64,000 bases of DNA, taken from contig CM046881.1 in the NCBI GenBank assembly GCA_025667525.1, positions 494,595,627 to 494,659,626 on the forward strand, read 5' to 3'. A model generated the notes under the pieces. The model made no database searches. It was not told where the DNA came from and worked only from the letters and a program-made list of their open reading frames with translations. The stretch is from Glebionis coronaria. Its lineage: Eukaryota > Streptophyta > Magnoliopsida > Asterales > Asteraceae. The translations under genes were made by a program, and so were the position numbers. Each line of letters begins with the position of its first letter. Position 1 is the first letter of the stretch. Shown piece by piece: positions 33,476 through 45,242 of this stretch.

Positions 33476-34002
33476 TTTAACCAATTCAATGGTGATAACA
33501 CCATATGGTGCGAGTTGGACAACAATGTCCTAAAAGTCTCCTAAGAATTCGGTAAGGTACGAAGAAGCCACAAGCCATGAATCTCGTCTTCAAACTTGAT
33601 ACCCATTCCTACAAGCTGATTTATAATACCCTAAAAACATTCAAGTGATCAGTAATAGACAGGTTTGCGGGTATACTTTAACCTCATCATTTGCTTAATT
33701 AAGAACAACTTGTTCTTTCTAGTTTTTCTAGCATATAACTGTTCAAGCTTGTTCCCAGGAGTACGAGCATGCGTCTCTTCACAAATATGGTTCAAAACAT
33801 TATCGTCAACCCACTACCTAATATACCCGCAAACCTGTCTATGCAATATCATTCATTTTGCATTTGTTTTGTTCTCAGGTTTCTCAGTAGTAAAAACAGG
33901 CAAGCATTAATCTTTAACATAAATGAGATCTTCCATTTTCCCCTTCCAAACATGATAATTAGAACCATTCAAATTAACCATCCTACTTGTATTAGCTTCC
34001 AT
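33476..34002 (-). pseudogene. Copia gag N-terminal half (element C)
   Basis: From ATG at 34000-34002, 37 bases after the primer site. It shows the UBN2/copia gag pattern: [19 protein letters not shown], then HRQVCGYIRQWVDDNVLNHI, KLEQLYARKT and NQLVGMGIKFEDEI. Several stops interrupt it (for example Trp to TGA and Gln or Tyr codons to stop), and there is at least one short frame change. Insertion of B at 33471 separates it from the zinc knuckle near 9740. It belongs to the same polyprotein as 6456-9916. Confidence 0.88.
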
Positions 34003-34038
34003 CGTTCAAACAGGTAAGTCCCCAATCAATAGCCTATA

Positions 34039-34050
34039 GCTCTGATACCA
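34039..34050 (-). other. Primer binding site, initiator tRNA-Met (element C)
   Basis: On the minus strand TGGTATCAGAGC, three bases from the LTR end, the usual primer site of Ty1/copia elements. Confidence 0.93.
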
Positions 34051-34053
34051 ATT

Positions 34054-34896
34054 TGACGGGTAAAGATGGAATGGGTCACAAAGATATAAACACAAATGCG
34101 AAAGTAAATCTTCGTTTGACCACACTTACCCTAGCCTCTATATGAACCTATGAGGAAGTAACCAAATAAGGCAACCTTAAAGACACTATAATCAGGCCCC
34201 GACTAATAACAAATCAACTGTAATCAGCAGGTAGTAAAGTAATAAAAAACACAGCAAGAACACCAAAACTTTTAGTGTGGAAAACCCCAAAGTGGGTAAA
34301 ACCCACGAGACAACTAGTGCCGCTTAAATCCACTATCACCCAAGATATACAAGCCTTCTCTAGTTTACACTAGAGGCATACAACCATGAATATGGTACAA
34401 ACAAAGAACAAGTAAAGATAGATATAACCAATAACTAGGAATCAGATGTGAGTTGCGTGGGCAGGAGACCAAGACTTTCAAGCATCCAAATCAAGATTCA
34501 TACGGTCAAAATATTCCTTTATAAATAAGGAAGCTACAACAAAAAAAACCATTACGATCCAACGGTGTAAACTCCGGTGATCAACGTAACACTAGCGCTG
34601 CTGTTGAGTGATAAAACACTCCGACTCTCTTTTATCTTTGTTTCTCTCACTTCTCTCTTGGATGACCTTATCTTCACAAACCCTGAAGTTATATATACAC
34701 ATATGGATAGAGTAAATGAACCAAAGATGGGCCCAATTTGTTTGGGATCTCAAAATTAGCTAGTATCCATAAAGTACTCCAAATTGAGAAAGTACTCTAA
34801 AACTAAAGAAGTACTCGAGTTTTTAGCTTTGAAGAAATACTCCAGTTTCCATACTAGCAAAACCTTAATCCTCATGGAGTAAGAAAATACCCAACA
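34054..34896 (-). repeat. 5' LTR of element C
   Basis: 843 bp, TGTTGGG...CCGTCA on the minus strand. Its last 153 bases match the stump at 6285-6437. The bases after it, ACAAT (34897-34901), are the possible target copy. Confidence 0.88.
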
Positions 34897-35054
34897 ACAA
34901 TCACAAGGGCTACACGTCCTACAAAGACAAATGGTTGAATCGATCGCAATTCACTCCATTTGAGTTTTTGTATGTGTATTGTGAAGAGTGCTTATTTAAT
35001 CGTTTTTTAGTATATTTTTAATGATATTTTTATACTTTTTATTACTGTCGAAAT
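34897..35054. other. Unassigned AT-rich stretch
   Basis: No gene or recognisable repeat seen. It is the flank of element C. Confidence 0.5.
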
Positions 35055-35329
35055 TATTGTCCCCGACAAAAACACATAGTTTAAGAAAAGTACATTAATT
35101 ATAGTTTTATCTCTCATACTTTTTAGCACAATAACAATTTTACCCTTAGCTAATTAATTAAATCTTCTTTAAAGTGTGTAATAATATTTTCAAGTAAGGG
35201 TAATATGATAAACTTTATCAAAAATCTATATTTACTATTTTTAGTAGTGGACAATTAAATTGGAATGAACTAAAAAGGAAAAAATGACTATTATTTTATA
35301 AGGCCTATTATTTTGGGACGGAGGGAGTA
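35055..35329. mobile_element. Stowaway-like MITE, left end degraded
   Basis: The right end GGGACGGAGGGAG (35315-35327) followed by TA is the standard Stowaway (Tc1/mariner-type) terminal repeat. The left end is not intact; the start is estimated from CCCCGACAAAAACACATAG near 35060. Confidence 0.65.
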
Positions 35330-36112
35330 CATTAAATGAGTCATAAAAAAAGACATGATTACCATTCTGTTCCTGAGTTTAATGAGAAAAGAAGAGCAAG
35401 TATATGAGAAGAAAGCGAGTGGAGTGAAGAGGAAATGATAAAAACTTTTGTGTTCGTGAGTTAGAAAGAAGTGTGAAATATGACATAACCTTTTTGTGTT
35501 TTCAAGTTGAAAAAAAATGTGAAAAACAAACAGTTATAACTAAGTAAGTAAAAGAAAACACCTTCCATCTTAATTTCTTTCTAAATCATGCCAAATTACG
35601 AAGTAAATTGAGAGTGCAATTATGAAGTAATTTATTACTCTCCTTTACTTCCCTTTTCTCTTTTAAAAAATCTTAGAAATCACATTCCCAAAACTTTCTC
35701 TTCACTTCAAAATAAAACTCGAAACAGAGATGTAAAAAAACTCACATATAAAAAAAGTAAAAAAGAAACACAAAAAAAGTTGGGTAAATGCTATAAAATA
35801 GTCACGTACTCTTCATTTTGTTCAAATATGGCAAATGTGCTATTTTATGTACTCATTTGCCCATTTAACTTGTTAAAACTATCATGATATTACTAATATG
35901 ACCGGTTCATTTACCACGTCATATTTAATTATATTAAAATAAATAAATTTCCAACGTGGAAACTATTGTAACTTGACCCACCCCTTTTATTACCGTTATA
36001 ACCCGACCCAACCTTATCACAAAAACCACTTTATATATTACATCTTATCCTTTCTCGATCTAATTCATCTCTCTCATCCCAATTCATATAAACCCTAGAA
36101 AATAAAAAATCC
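35330..36112. other. AT-rich flank upstream of the GRF gene
   Basis: No ORF. A repeated TGCTATAAAATAGTCA / TGTGCTATTTTATGTACTCA phrase (35790-35865) hints at another small transposon end, but no partner was found. It also holds the likely promoter of the GRF gene. Confidence 0.4.
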
Positions 36113-36562
36113 ATGGCTGCTCCTACCGAATGCAAGTGCCGTCTCCCTCTTATGCAACTTATTTCGTGGACAAGAGCAAATCCAGCCAGACGTTTTCTTG
36201 TTTGTCCTAACAGATACGTATGTCAGGATCTATCATTAAACTTTGATTTCTTATTCGATTATATCTGTATTTGTTATTTTCTTTTCAGAGAACTGGTGTG
36301 AGGAAATGTACCAATTGGTACTGGTTTGATCCTGAGTTGGATAATGAATGGTATAAAGTTCATTTGTTTGAAATGTATAGCCAACTTAATCCATACCAAA
36401 TTAAAGATGCTGCAAATGAAGTAAGAAGTCCTTCTGATCCTTCAGGATGACTTTGCTCTTTTGGATGCTGAGTTGAGGGAATCAAAGAAAAAAGCAAACT
36501 TTTGGAAAAAAATGTTCATAATCTGTTTGGCTTTGTTGTTCACTGTTTATTTCTTCAAGTAG
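36113..36562 (+). CDS. GRF zinc-finger, coiled-coil, membrane-tail protein (three exons proposed)
   Basis: Exons 36113-36217, 36289-36420 and 36446-36562 would give 117 residues. Exon 1 starts at ATG in a good context and has CKC, SWTRANPARRF and CP. Exon 2 supplies KCTNWYWFDPEL, completing the four-Cys GRF-type finger that binds nucleic acid. Exon 3 encodes a charged helix (LLDAELRESKKKA) and a C-terminal hydrophobic segment (MFIICLALLFTVYFFK), the usual layout of small plant GRF proteins. Intron 1 (71 nt) has GTATGT and TTTTCAG. Intron 2 would be only 25 nt (GTAAG...TTCAG), below the usual plant minimum; without its removal the frame stops after about 90 residues. The gene may be a pseudogene or carry a shrunken intron. 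Such genes are often multi-copy and transposon-associated. Confidence 0.65.
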
Positions 36563-37741
36563 TTAGCATTCACTTTGAACTGGATGACTTTTATCTTTTG
36601 GGTGTAATGGGTGTAGTTGACTTTTGTTTTGTTTTAGTTGTAATGGGTGTAGTTGACCTGAATAGGTAGCTTTGTTATGTATTGTAATGTTTTCACTTTG
36701 AACTGGTATGGATGGTATGAATGGAATGTCTTTTGGTTCTATATACACAACTTTACTACCCTTATTCACATGCTTTTTGCACAACTTTAATAGCATATGC
36801 ACTACACCTAATTTGTAACACACCGTAATTTTCAAACTCTCTAAAATTATAGTTTTGCCCCTAGATTTTTTTTGTTTAGGCAACTGTGTGCTAAATTGCT
36901 AATTATGTGGGAAGTGTTCCCTTATTCTGTGAAATAACGTGTGCTGGCGTGTATTTTGCTTACACTATGCTCAGTCTGCGTTGCTGTGAACACTGCGAGT
37001 GTGTCACTATTGGTTGCGTAATGATTTACGATCAATACTTTAGCGTATCTGGAATTTATTTCCATTACGTGTGCATAGTCTGTGTAGGATTTGTCTGCGT
37101 CGCGTTTGCGTGAACTATCTGCGATTTAATTGCTGTTTGCGTATCTGTGCGTGTTAATATTGTGCGAATAATTATGATATTTTCATAATTGTTGTTATAA
37201 TTAATTTTATTAATTATTTTAACAAATCGATAATTATTGTTTTATTTTCGATAGAAATAATTGAGATCAACTTAGTTATTCGACGCACTGTGTAAATCTA
37301 AGTACCCCAAATAAATACTTATGACCAATTATCACCCAATATTATCATTTCTAATTAAATCACCTAGCATTTTTGGTATCCACTCATATATCTTTTCCAA
37401 ACAAACTTAACTAACAAACACCTTTGGTAAAACCCTACCATACTTATACAAGATACCACCCTTGGTTAATTAAACCTGATGCAAAACTTACTAACTTGCA
37501 TGATGCGTACTACCCACATGCACATTTTGAAATCTTACCAAAAATGAGTAGGCAACTAATATACTATCATGTTTGTCTTTTGTCCACTACCAAAACTACA
37601 TTTCAAAACATACTCCTACTTTCACCTTTAACCCACAAACACACACACAGTAAACACATTTGTAACTTTCTCCTTTACAACTCATCTTCAACTTCAACAT
37701 ATTCACAAGTTACAAACCCCATTTTCACACAAATGTACATC
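36563..37741. other. Downstream flank, nothing recognised
   Basis: No credible gene. There is a short repeat of TGTAATGGGTGTAGTTGAC at 36602-36656. A moderately GC-richer stretch lies at 36920-37160. Confidence 0.4.
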
Positions 37742-38256
37742 ATTTCATCCTATGTTGCACGGAGACGGATACAGAAACGGGGACGGGGACGGGTACTTAG
37801 AAACGCCAATGTCCCAAAATCCATGAAACGGGTACGACTGAAAACGTTTTTGTATTTTATAAATATTTATTAATAAATTAAATAAGCATGAAACTTTAAC
37901 CGATAAAGCAAGAAAAATAAATACCGATAGTGAGACATAACATATACTTAACATTAAAGAAATACTGATAATCAATTTTTACAGGTTTGTTAGAAGATAT
38001 GACGACATACCATATGTTTATACAATATAAATGGACCAAAAAATGTTTCATGGACCAAAAACTAGCCAGAAACATGTTAAAAGCCCAAGAAACGTTTCCC
38101 TTCGCATTTCTGCTAGAGCCTCGGCGTTTCCCATCTTCAGGAAACGTTTCCCTTTTTGGGGAAACGTTTCCACCGCGTTTCCGGGCGTTTCCAGCCGTTT
38201 CCCGTTTCCCGTTTCCGAAACGTTTCCGGGACGGGCACGGCACCCGAGGGGCGTTT

Positions 38257-38261
38257 CCGTG
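38257..38261. other. Target duplication CCGTG, left copy (element E)
   Basis: CCGTG here and at 58571-58575 flanks E's LTR ends. Confidence 0.93.
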
Positions 38262-41200
38262 TGATGTAGGTTTTTCGTACACGTTTTAGGAAAAACGCGT
38301 ATGAGTGGCAAGTATTAAGTTGCACGCTTTAGGAAAAACGCGAAACCGAATAAATTCCAAGTTCGTTCTCGAAGGAGGTGTGTGTATTAATGTGCCAAAA
38401 TATATAAAATAACAATGTTTGGATTAGTGACGTTTTTGGTTTAGAAGAAAAATTAAAGACGAGCTACGACTACGATTAAACTACGACGTTGACGTAAAAC
38501 GCGAACGTAAATACGTAAAACGCGACGAAATTAAAAATGAAACCTAAAAATTAATTAAAATATTAAACTAAGTCTTAAATAATATAAATAAGAATAAAAA
38601 TTCAACAAATATATTTTAAAACCTTTTATTAATTAAATATTCAATTTTTAATGCTAATTAAAGCCCAAAAATTAAATATAATTAACAAAATGCCCAAAAT
38701 ATTAATTTATTGAACTAATAACTAACTTATATTATTTAAAGACTAAAAAGTATTTTTCCTAAATTTTAAAAACTATTTTTCTATTTTTTATTCACTAAAA
38801 ACTATTTTTGAACTAAAATAATCATAAAAAATAATAAAATAATGACAAAATTAATTTAACAATTTTAAAAATCCTAAATTACCCTAATGAACAGTAGAAA
38901 ATTGAAAAAGTTTGAAAAATGTAAAAATTTGCACTAAAAGACAAAACTATTTAATAATTAAACCCTAATTAACTTAAATTAATTATAAAAAATAATTAAA
39001 AAAGTGAACAGTAATAAATTTTTAAACTAAAAATCTTAAAATATAATTCTAAGTCTAGGAAAAATTTTAAAAGTGAAAAATATAAATTTTCTACACTAAA
39101 TTCCAAAAAAACAGTAATTAAAAAGTAAATAAAAATGCAATTAAATATAAAAAATAGAAAATGAACAGTAACTTAAAAATTAAATAAACTGAAAAATCAG
39201 AAATTAAAAAGGAAAAATAATGCAAAAAGAATCAAAGTCTAACTCCTAATTTACTTTACTAAAGACAAATTAACAAGAACTTGATAGTGACATTTTTCCC
39301 ACTTTCTGTCTTCTTGCAAAGCAGGGGAAACAAATACACAAGCAGTGGGAACTTGGTTCCCACTGACAGTACAAAAATCAAGGTCTGGTGGTTAAAAGCT
39401 TGATTTCAAGCTTGTTACTTGGATTCTTTTGGGAACAAAGGCACCCCCACATTCATGGAAGTGTGGGGAGTCAGTTTAAACACAAAAACACACAGGCACA
39501 ATTCAAATAAATCACAAAAAGAAGCAATTATCAGTTGCTGATATGGAAATAGGGGGTTGTGCTACAGTGACAGTTGTTTATGGCTCAAAAACGAATTTCA
39601 ATTGCCAAATTCTTGCACAAAAACTTATCAAGTTACTCTCAACTGATTTCCAACCCTAGGCTATACTGATTTCTAGCAATGAGCAAAATGGTGGGCAAAC
39701 TTAGGCTTAAAATAAGCAGAAAATGACACTTTGCTGAATTTAGCTAGTTTTACTAAAGTGATAACATGCAAACTTACCTACAGCCTACTAAATATGAAAC
39801 AAAGTACCAAAACCAACCTAATGCTACCATTAAGTATGTCTAGATCAATTTTAAGCTAAATATTAGGCAAATACTTACCCCAAAAAGTAGATCCAAACAC
39901 CACCTTAATTTCTGAAATGGAAATCTAACAAAGATATTGCATACAAATAAACTCAAATCTGATTCTACCAAACCTAGACATGCATATGAGACATAATTAA
40001 ACAAATTAAAACAGATAAATCAACATGCAAAGCAGATACCTACAAACTCACACTCAAACACATAAAAACTTTAGAAAAAATCAAGGCAAGTGGGGTTCAA
40101 GCCTCAAACCTGGCTGATGCCTTCCACTGGTCCAATATTTTTGAGCTTTATGAGCTTATGAGAAGCTAGATATAAGAGGTTGATGTAGAGAAACAATGTG
40201 GGGACCACAGCAGTCCCAAACACACTCAATGTCTTCAAACTGATAATGAAAATATGGTCTTCTTGACCTTGAAACCTGCACAAGCACAATAGACCAGAAA
40301 AGAAACTTCAAGTAGCAAAGGCTACAAGCTTTTGGCTTGTAGCTTTTGCTACAGTAAAAATAAAAAAAATATGAAAGAAAGATTTTTTGGAAAAAATCTT
40401 GGAAAACTTGGAATTTAAACTACTAAGAACCTTGATAAAAATTTATTAAACTTGGAATAAATGTTAAAGATCCACTATCACTTCACCCTAACACTGATTT
40501 CACTTTTAAAAAAAAACTTTTCAAGAATTCTTTAAACAACTTGGATTTTCTGAAAACCCTTTGTAAAACGTCCACTTTTGAAAACTCTTAACTAGAATGA
40601 ATAAAAATGGTTACACTAAGAAAACTGATAAAAAAGGGAACTCATTTCTTGCATAAATTCAAAATTTCATTTTCATTAATCTTTTAAAATTAATACAAAA
40701 ACTGGAACGAAAAAAATACATGGTACAAGCACCACTGTATTTATACTATAAGATAGAACTATCTAGAATGCTGAATATAAAATTACAAATATGAAACCCT
40801 AAATACTGAAAATCCATCTTTGCCCTTTGAATTCTTGGTCAAAAGCAGCTTCTTGTGATTGTCCTTGTGATACAGCTGTGAAAAATGGATCTTGGCCGTT
40901 TGTTATTCCTTTGGGACAAAGGAATGCTTATGGGTGGTTGATTTTGGTCGGGATGTTGGGTAAAGGAAGAAAGTGATGGGCAGGGGAGGCCACGTGGGGG
41001 ATGTGAGGTGATGGGGGGACCAAAACAAAGGTGGGGTTTAGGTGAGGGGAGTTTTAATTAGCAATCTGGAGCTAATTGAGCCAAAACCCCTTGATTAGGG
41101 ACGGATTAGGATTAGGGTTCTAGTGGTGATGAGGATGGTTAAACAGTGGGATTAATCCACTTTTGGTTTTAAAAATCTGTTTCCCACGTTTTAGAGGTAA

Positions 41201-41838
41201 GCTTAACTAAGTTTGACTGGTAATGTTGACTTGGGCTGGTATGGGGCGGGTAAAGGGTTATAGGTTGGGCTAAGTGGGAGATAATGTGGGCTCAGACCGG
41301 GTATAGAGTGGGTTTGGGTTTGGTTTGTACAGGTTTGCCCCCCTGAACTTACACATTGTCTTCACAATAAGTTTCCACAGCTTTTAACTCTATTTCCTTT
41401 GTTAAAGAAGTTTTAAAAACTTCTATTTTGGCCACAAAAGTTTTATCAAAAGAGTTCCAAGGACTTTTAATGCATTTAATGCATTCTTCAAGGGCTATAA
41501 TGGTATTTTCTTGAAACTTAAGGACCAATCTTGTAATAATAGAGATTTACAAGGGTCAAAAGTGACAAGTCTTCAAAAGTTGAGGGACCATTCTTGCCAA
41601 ATCTTCAAACTTCAAGGACTTCAAAGGAAATTCATGATTCGGGTCCGGTTCTTTGTGCGGCTTCGTTTCCCGTGTTTGTTTTTTGCTTGATTCCTTTGAT
41701 CTTTTGGTGAATTCACGATATACATACCTAAAATACACAATGAACAAACACAAGCATATATTGGGGTATTTTGATGATATTTTAAGCATTTTAAGCCCGA
41801 TTTGGACGATGAGACTATGTATAAATACAGTCTCATCA
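38262..41838 (-). repeat. 3' LTR of element E
   Basis: 3577 bp, the fuller copy. The segment of about 858 bp at 39209-40066 is missing from the 5' LTR. An AT-rich block near 38620-38700 resembles one in D's LTR (13310-13380). Confidence 0.93.
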
Positions 41839-41850
41839 CTCCCCCATACT
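41839..41850 (-). other. Polypurine tract of element E
   Basis: On the minus strand AGTATGGGGGAG, identical to that of D, adjoins the LTR. Confidence 0.88.
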
Positions 41851-43709
41851 AAACCATTGCCGTGTCCCCACGCAATGCTAGAATTAAGTATCTCAGCACT
41901 TCCAAAATTCATTTTATGATGACTTTTATTCAAGACATAAATTTAAATAAACTACTACACGCGTTTTAGACATAATGTATTGTTTTCAGCACGAGAACGT
42001 GACTTTTGGGATCATAGAACAAGAACACGTGAATGCTTCGTTAGAAATAATTTCGTCGTCCTCGATTTTCACCCAATTCCATGCTAAGCGTGTAACGAGA
42101 TCATTGTTATTATAAGTTAGCAACATGATCACTTCTCATGAGTGTTAATTAAGAACCTAAACTCCCTTATTCCTACTTGGTATCTCTTATATTTTATTAT
42201 GTCTTAATGATCACGAGGATACATCATCGACTTATGCGTGAATAGAGATTAAGTCTAAAAATAGAAACTTAACGGTGTAACCAAAATCATTAAATTAATA
42301 ATTCACCCCAATAGACAACGATGTCAAAAAATTAAGTCAACAAGAAGGATCGATAAACACGGTTTTATAACGGTTTTGAACATGAGACTTATTACTAAGA
42401 CTTTTATACGCCCCCTAACGGAAGGGCCTTATTATCTTTGGTTTACCTCCATCTTTTATTCAACTTCGCCATGAAGCTTTTATTATGACTTCGGTCTTGC
42501 CTTGCCTTTTATTATCCGCCTCATCGGTGGTTTTATTAGCCAAAGACGTATATCCTCACGCTAAAGCGAATTTTGGATCTTTAAAGCTTCGAAGATTAAG
42601 GCTTGATTCACTTTCAATTTGGGCATAGATTTTTCGGCCTTGTGAGCTTCAAATTTTTGCTTAATTTAGGTGAGCACTTGAAATCTTATTATTAGGTGAA
42701 GCTTTCGATTATTCGGGTGCCAATACTTCAAAACCGTGACGCTGGCGATACCTTAATGTTTTCCCAATTTAATTACATGGAAGCTACCAAAACAAATTAG
42801 AAACCCAACAATAGTGACTAAACCGCCAAATCAATATTTATTAACAATTTATTATGCAAAAGCGTTGGGAGAATAAGCTAATAATTACTACACATAAGAT
42901 CGTGACGATTACGAGACTTATAAATAACTCTATCATTTCTCGTCCTCATTTAAGAGACTTAGCCTAAAAAGTTAAGGAATCGAAGCTAAGTGCTCAACAC
43001 GCACGGTCGAGTCAAAAATTACTCTCGTTCTCACCATCGGAAAACCTACATTCATGTCTTAAACACTTATGAAAAACTAGAAAAATTTTAAAATTTGGCC
43101 ATTTTTAGCCTTATTTGCAACAAAACGATAGCAAAAAGATGAATATTGGATTGCGTGTTGACGTAAGCAAGGTGAAGTATCTACTCACCCCCCCATACTA
43201 AAACTAAACATTGTCCTCAATCTTTCGAGTCTAGGGGTGTAAACACCCCCATACTAGAGACGAAGTCGAATGCTTAATCTCGAGCATGGAAAGGGTAAAA
43301 CGAATAACCTAAAAGCCGTTTATGAATTATGCTAATAAGATAAACGTTAGAACATAAAAGGATATCATCGGATATCGGAATCTCCAAAGGCAACGATCGA
43401 AGCTCGAGTGATCCGTAAAACGAACACGAGAGGCTTCAATGGTGACGATGAACCTAATAAATCACAATCACAAACAACCACGAAACAAAGGTTGGAAGAG
43501 CACAAGTCCCCTCGTTACGTTAAACTAAGAAAGCGATAATATGTACAAGGATAAGCATGAGAATCCCCCACGAGGCACCTTGTTTTTGATAACCGAGTCA
43601 GAAGCTTGACTCGAATCCCCATAAATGTGATCATTTAGGGATAATCTTGGTATGGTCATTTTTTGTGGGGCTTACATGATAAACAAGGCCCAAAAGTACA
43701 TGGAGTACT
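41851..43709 (-). other. 3' non-coding region of element E
   Basis: No credible gene. Additional polypurine-like copies (TTTTAGTATGGGGGG in reverse near 43190, and near 43245) and a hairpin at 43594-43613. It is more diverged from A, B and D than those are from each other. Confidence 0.8.
43594..43613 (-). other. Post-ORF hairpin of element E
   Basis: CGAGTC/GACTCG stem about 95 bases after the stop. The next bases GGTTATCAAAAACAAGGTGCC match D's equivalent. Confidence 0.65.
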
Positions 43710-45236
43710 TTAAAAACCCGATATACGTATACCGGGGTCAAAGATAGCGTCCTCGTTTTCGGATGAAAGACGAAACAACGCCACTCCAACACAAACCCCA
43801 ATGGGGTAGAAGAAAAGAGATAAGAAGTAGAAAGGTGGGGCAATGGGTAAGGCAAACTTATGAGCTACTCGAGGTAGACTCACACCAAGCAAACGAAAAT
43901 ATTTTCCATTTATTGCATCGGTGGAAGACCGAGATTTCCCTTTACAAGCAATTCCGGGATCGTAAATCTCGTCCTCGGTGGTAAAGTGTGAGGGAACATT
44001 TGGGGCTTCCCCCATACTAAAACCACACACACCATCGTCAAAAGGAGTAGACGAGGTGGTAGTACTCATAACACGATGTGATGACGGAGTTAAACATGTA
44101 GAAAAATCATTTAAAACATTTTTAAAATCCTTTCCTTTTTCATCATTTAAAAACTCTCTATGAAAACCCGATTTGATAATGTCGAAAATATTTGGCGTGT
44201 CAAATTCAAAATTAGTCGCGCTAAAAATCCTCACATTTAAGTCCTTGGTGGGAGGGGGTGGCGGATTATATAAGTTCTCAAAACGTTTGTCAATAAAGAA
44301 CACCGCCCCCTCGGGGTCTACATACTCGTCAACCTCATGAACGTCGATCTCATCGATTTCTTCATCAAAGATAGGCTTGTCAAACCAAGGTTTGTCATTC
44401 CCCTCCTTGAGTATCTTAGAAACTCTCTCGAAAAGATCACGATCAAGCACGAAACCATCATTCTTTTGTGGGGATCGTTGATAAGTTAGATCCTCACGAA
44501 TGTGGTAAACGTCATTCTCAAATGAGGAGTGTTGATTAGGTAACTCCTCGAGAATGGGATTTTTAGTGGTCACATGAGTTGGTTCGTCATCGAAAATAAG
44601 ACGTTCCAACTCATTGAGTTCATCCTCGATTTTGGAAAGGTCGACCTCACTCGTAGGTGGAAGTGAAGGAATAAGAGCTAGCTCTCGTTCAATGATTTCC
44701 TCAATCTCGGGATCAAACTCATAATCATCGTACTTCACATGTTTCTTCTTAGGAGAATCAAAAATAGCATGTGGATTTCGAAGTACGTGATCAAGCTCGG
44801 CAAAATCGCCATCGTCATCGTCAAAGAAAGAGTCGATGTGAGCACTCACAACCATGGACTTACAAGTCAAATGACTATGCTTAGGTGACTTTTCTAAGAC
44901 GAGAGGATCGATGTCGATAAACCCTTTAGCCTAAACGGGTGTTGGGCTAGGCAAAGGAGGCACTTCGATGGAGTTAGAAGTTGAAGCCTCAAAGACGTGG
45001 TCCTTCGAAGGTGGTGAAGACGAGCCCATATTGGTCGTTATCGTGATGGCACTAACGTCGCCCTTCGGAATTGGTGGTTCACTTGTTTCGCTAAAAACAT
45101 CCCAAAGTGAGTTTTCATCCATAAATTTACACATACCCTTTTGAATTAGGTACACGTATTCTTTATCATTAAAATCATCATCTTTAAAACTGTTTTTCTT
45201 AATTCTTTCAAAACATGCATCAAGCTTCATTCTTTC
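43710..45236 (-). pseudogene. Acidic/membrane C-terminal half of E's polyprotein
   Basis: It continues the gag-protease frame of 52500-55000 after element F. The first 185 bases (45052-45236) repeat the end of the other half. A TAG at 44931-44933 (likely from CAG) breaks the frame. Then 386 codons encode an Asp/Glu-rich region (FFDDDDGDFAELD, YEFDPEIEEIIERE). It ends with YDPGI (43950-43964), a strongly hydrophobic segment (PFYFLSLFFYPIGVCVGVAL, able to span a membrane) and SENEDAIFDPGI near the stop. Element A has the same order of parts. It occupies the place where pol would start in D. Whether it is an envelope-like relic or a gag accessory is unknown. Confidence 0.8.
45052..45236 (-). repeat. 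185-bp duplication, left copy, beside element F
   Basis: Matches 52500-52684 with one difference seen (TTTAAAACTG against TTTAAAACCG). It encodes the peptide from ACFERIKKN to PPIPKGDVS. Six filler bases, AAAACA, separate it from F. Confidence 0.9.
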
Positions 45237-45242
45237 AAAACA

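Larger units (their letters stand above)
6285..34896 (-). mobile_element. Element C: decayed Tnt1-94-like Ty1/copia retrotransposon, split by B and hit by A
   Basis: Read on the minus strand it has a 5' LTR (34054-34896), a tRNA-Met-i primer site, a gag start (33476-34002), then the inserted element B (9917-33475 with one target copy), then the rest of gag-pol (6456-9916), a polypurine tract and a 3' LTR stump. Element A took over the rest of the 3' LTR. The domain order gag-protease-integrase-RT-RNase H places it in Ty1/copia. Many nonsense codons and frameshifts show it is long dead. It is the oldest layer of the left block. Confidence 0.9.

Noticed and set aside
36563..36883. 106-codon minus-strand ORF with repeated QLHPL peptides
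   Set aside because: Produced by the short TGTAATGGGTGTAGTTGAC repeat downstream of the GRF gene; no family seen.
37424..37873. 149-codon ORF on plus strand
   Set aside because: It runs from low-complexity AT-rich DNA into the G transposon terminal repeat; no domain or family pattern.
43710..44870. Possible stand-alone envelope-like gene in E
   Set aside because: It is in frame with the upstream gag-protease continuation and has no signal peptide or own start context; better read as the tail of one polyprotein, with an envelope origin only a possibility.
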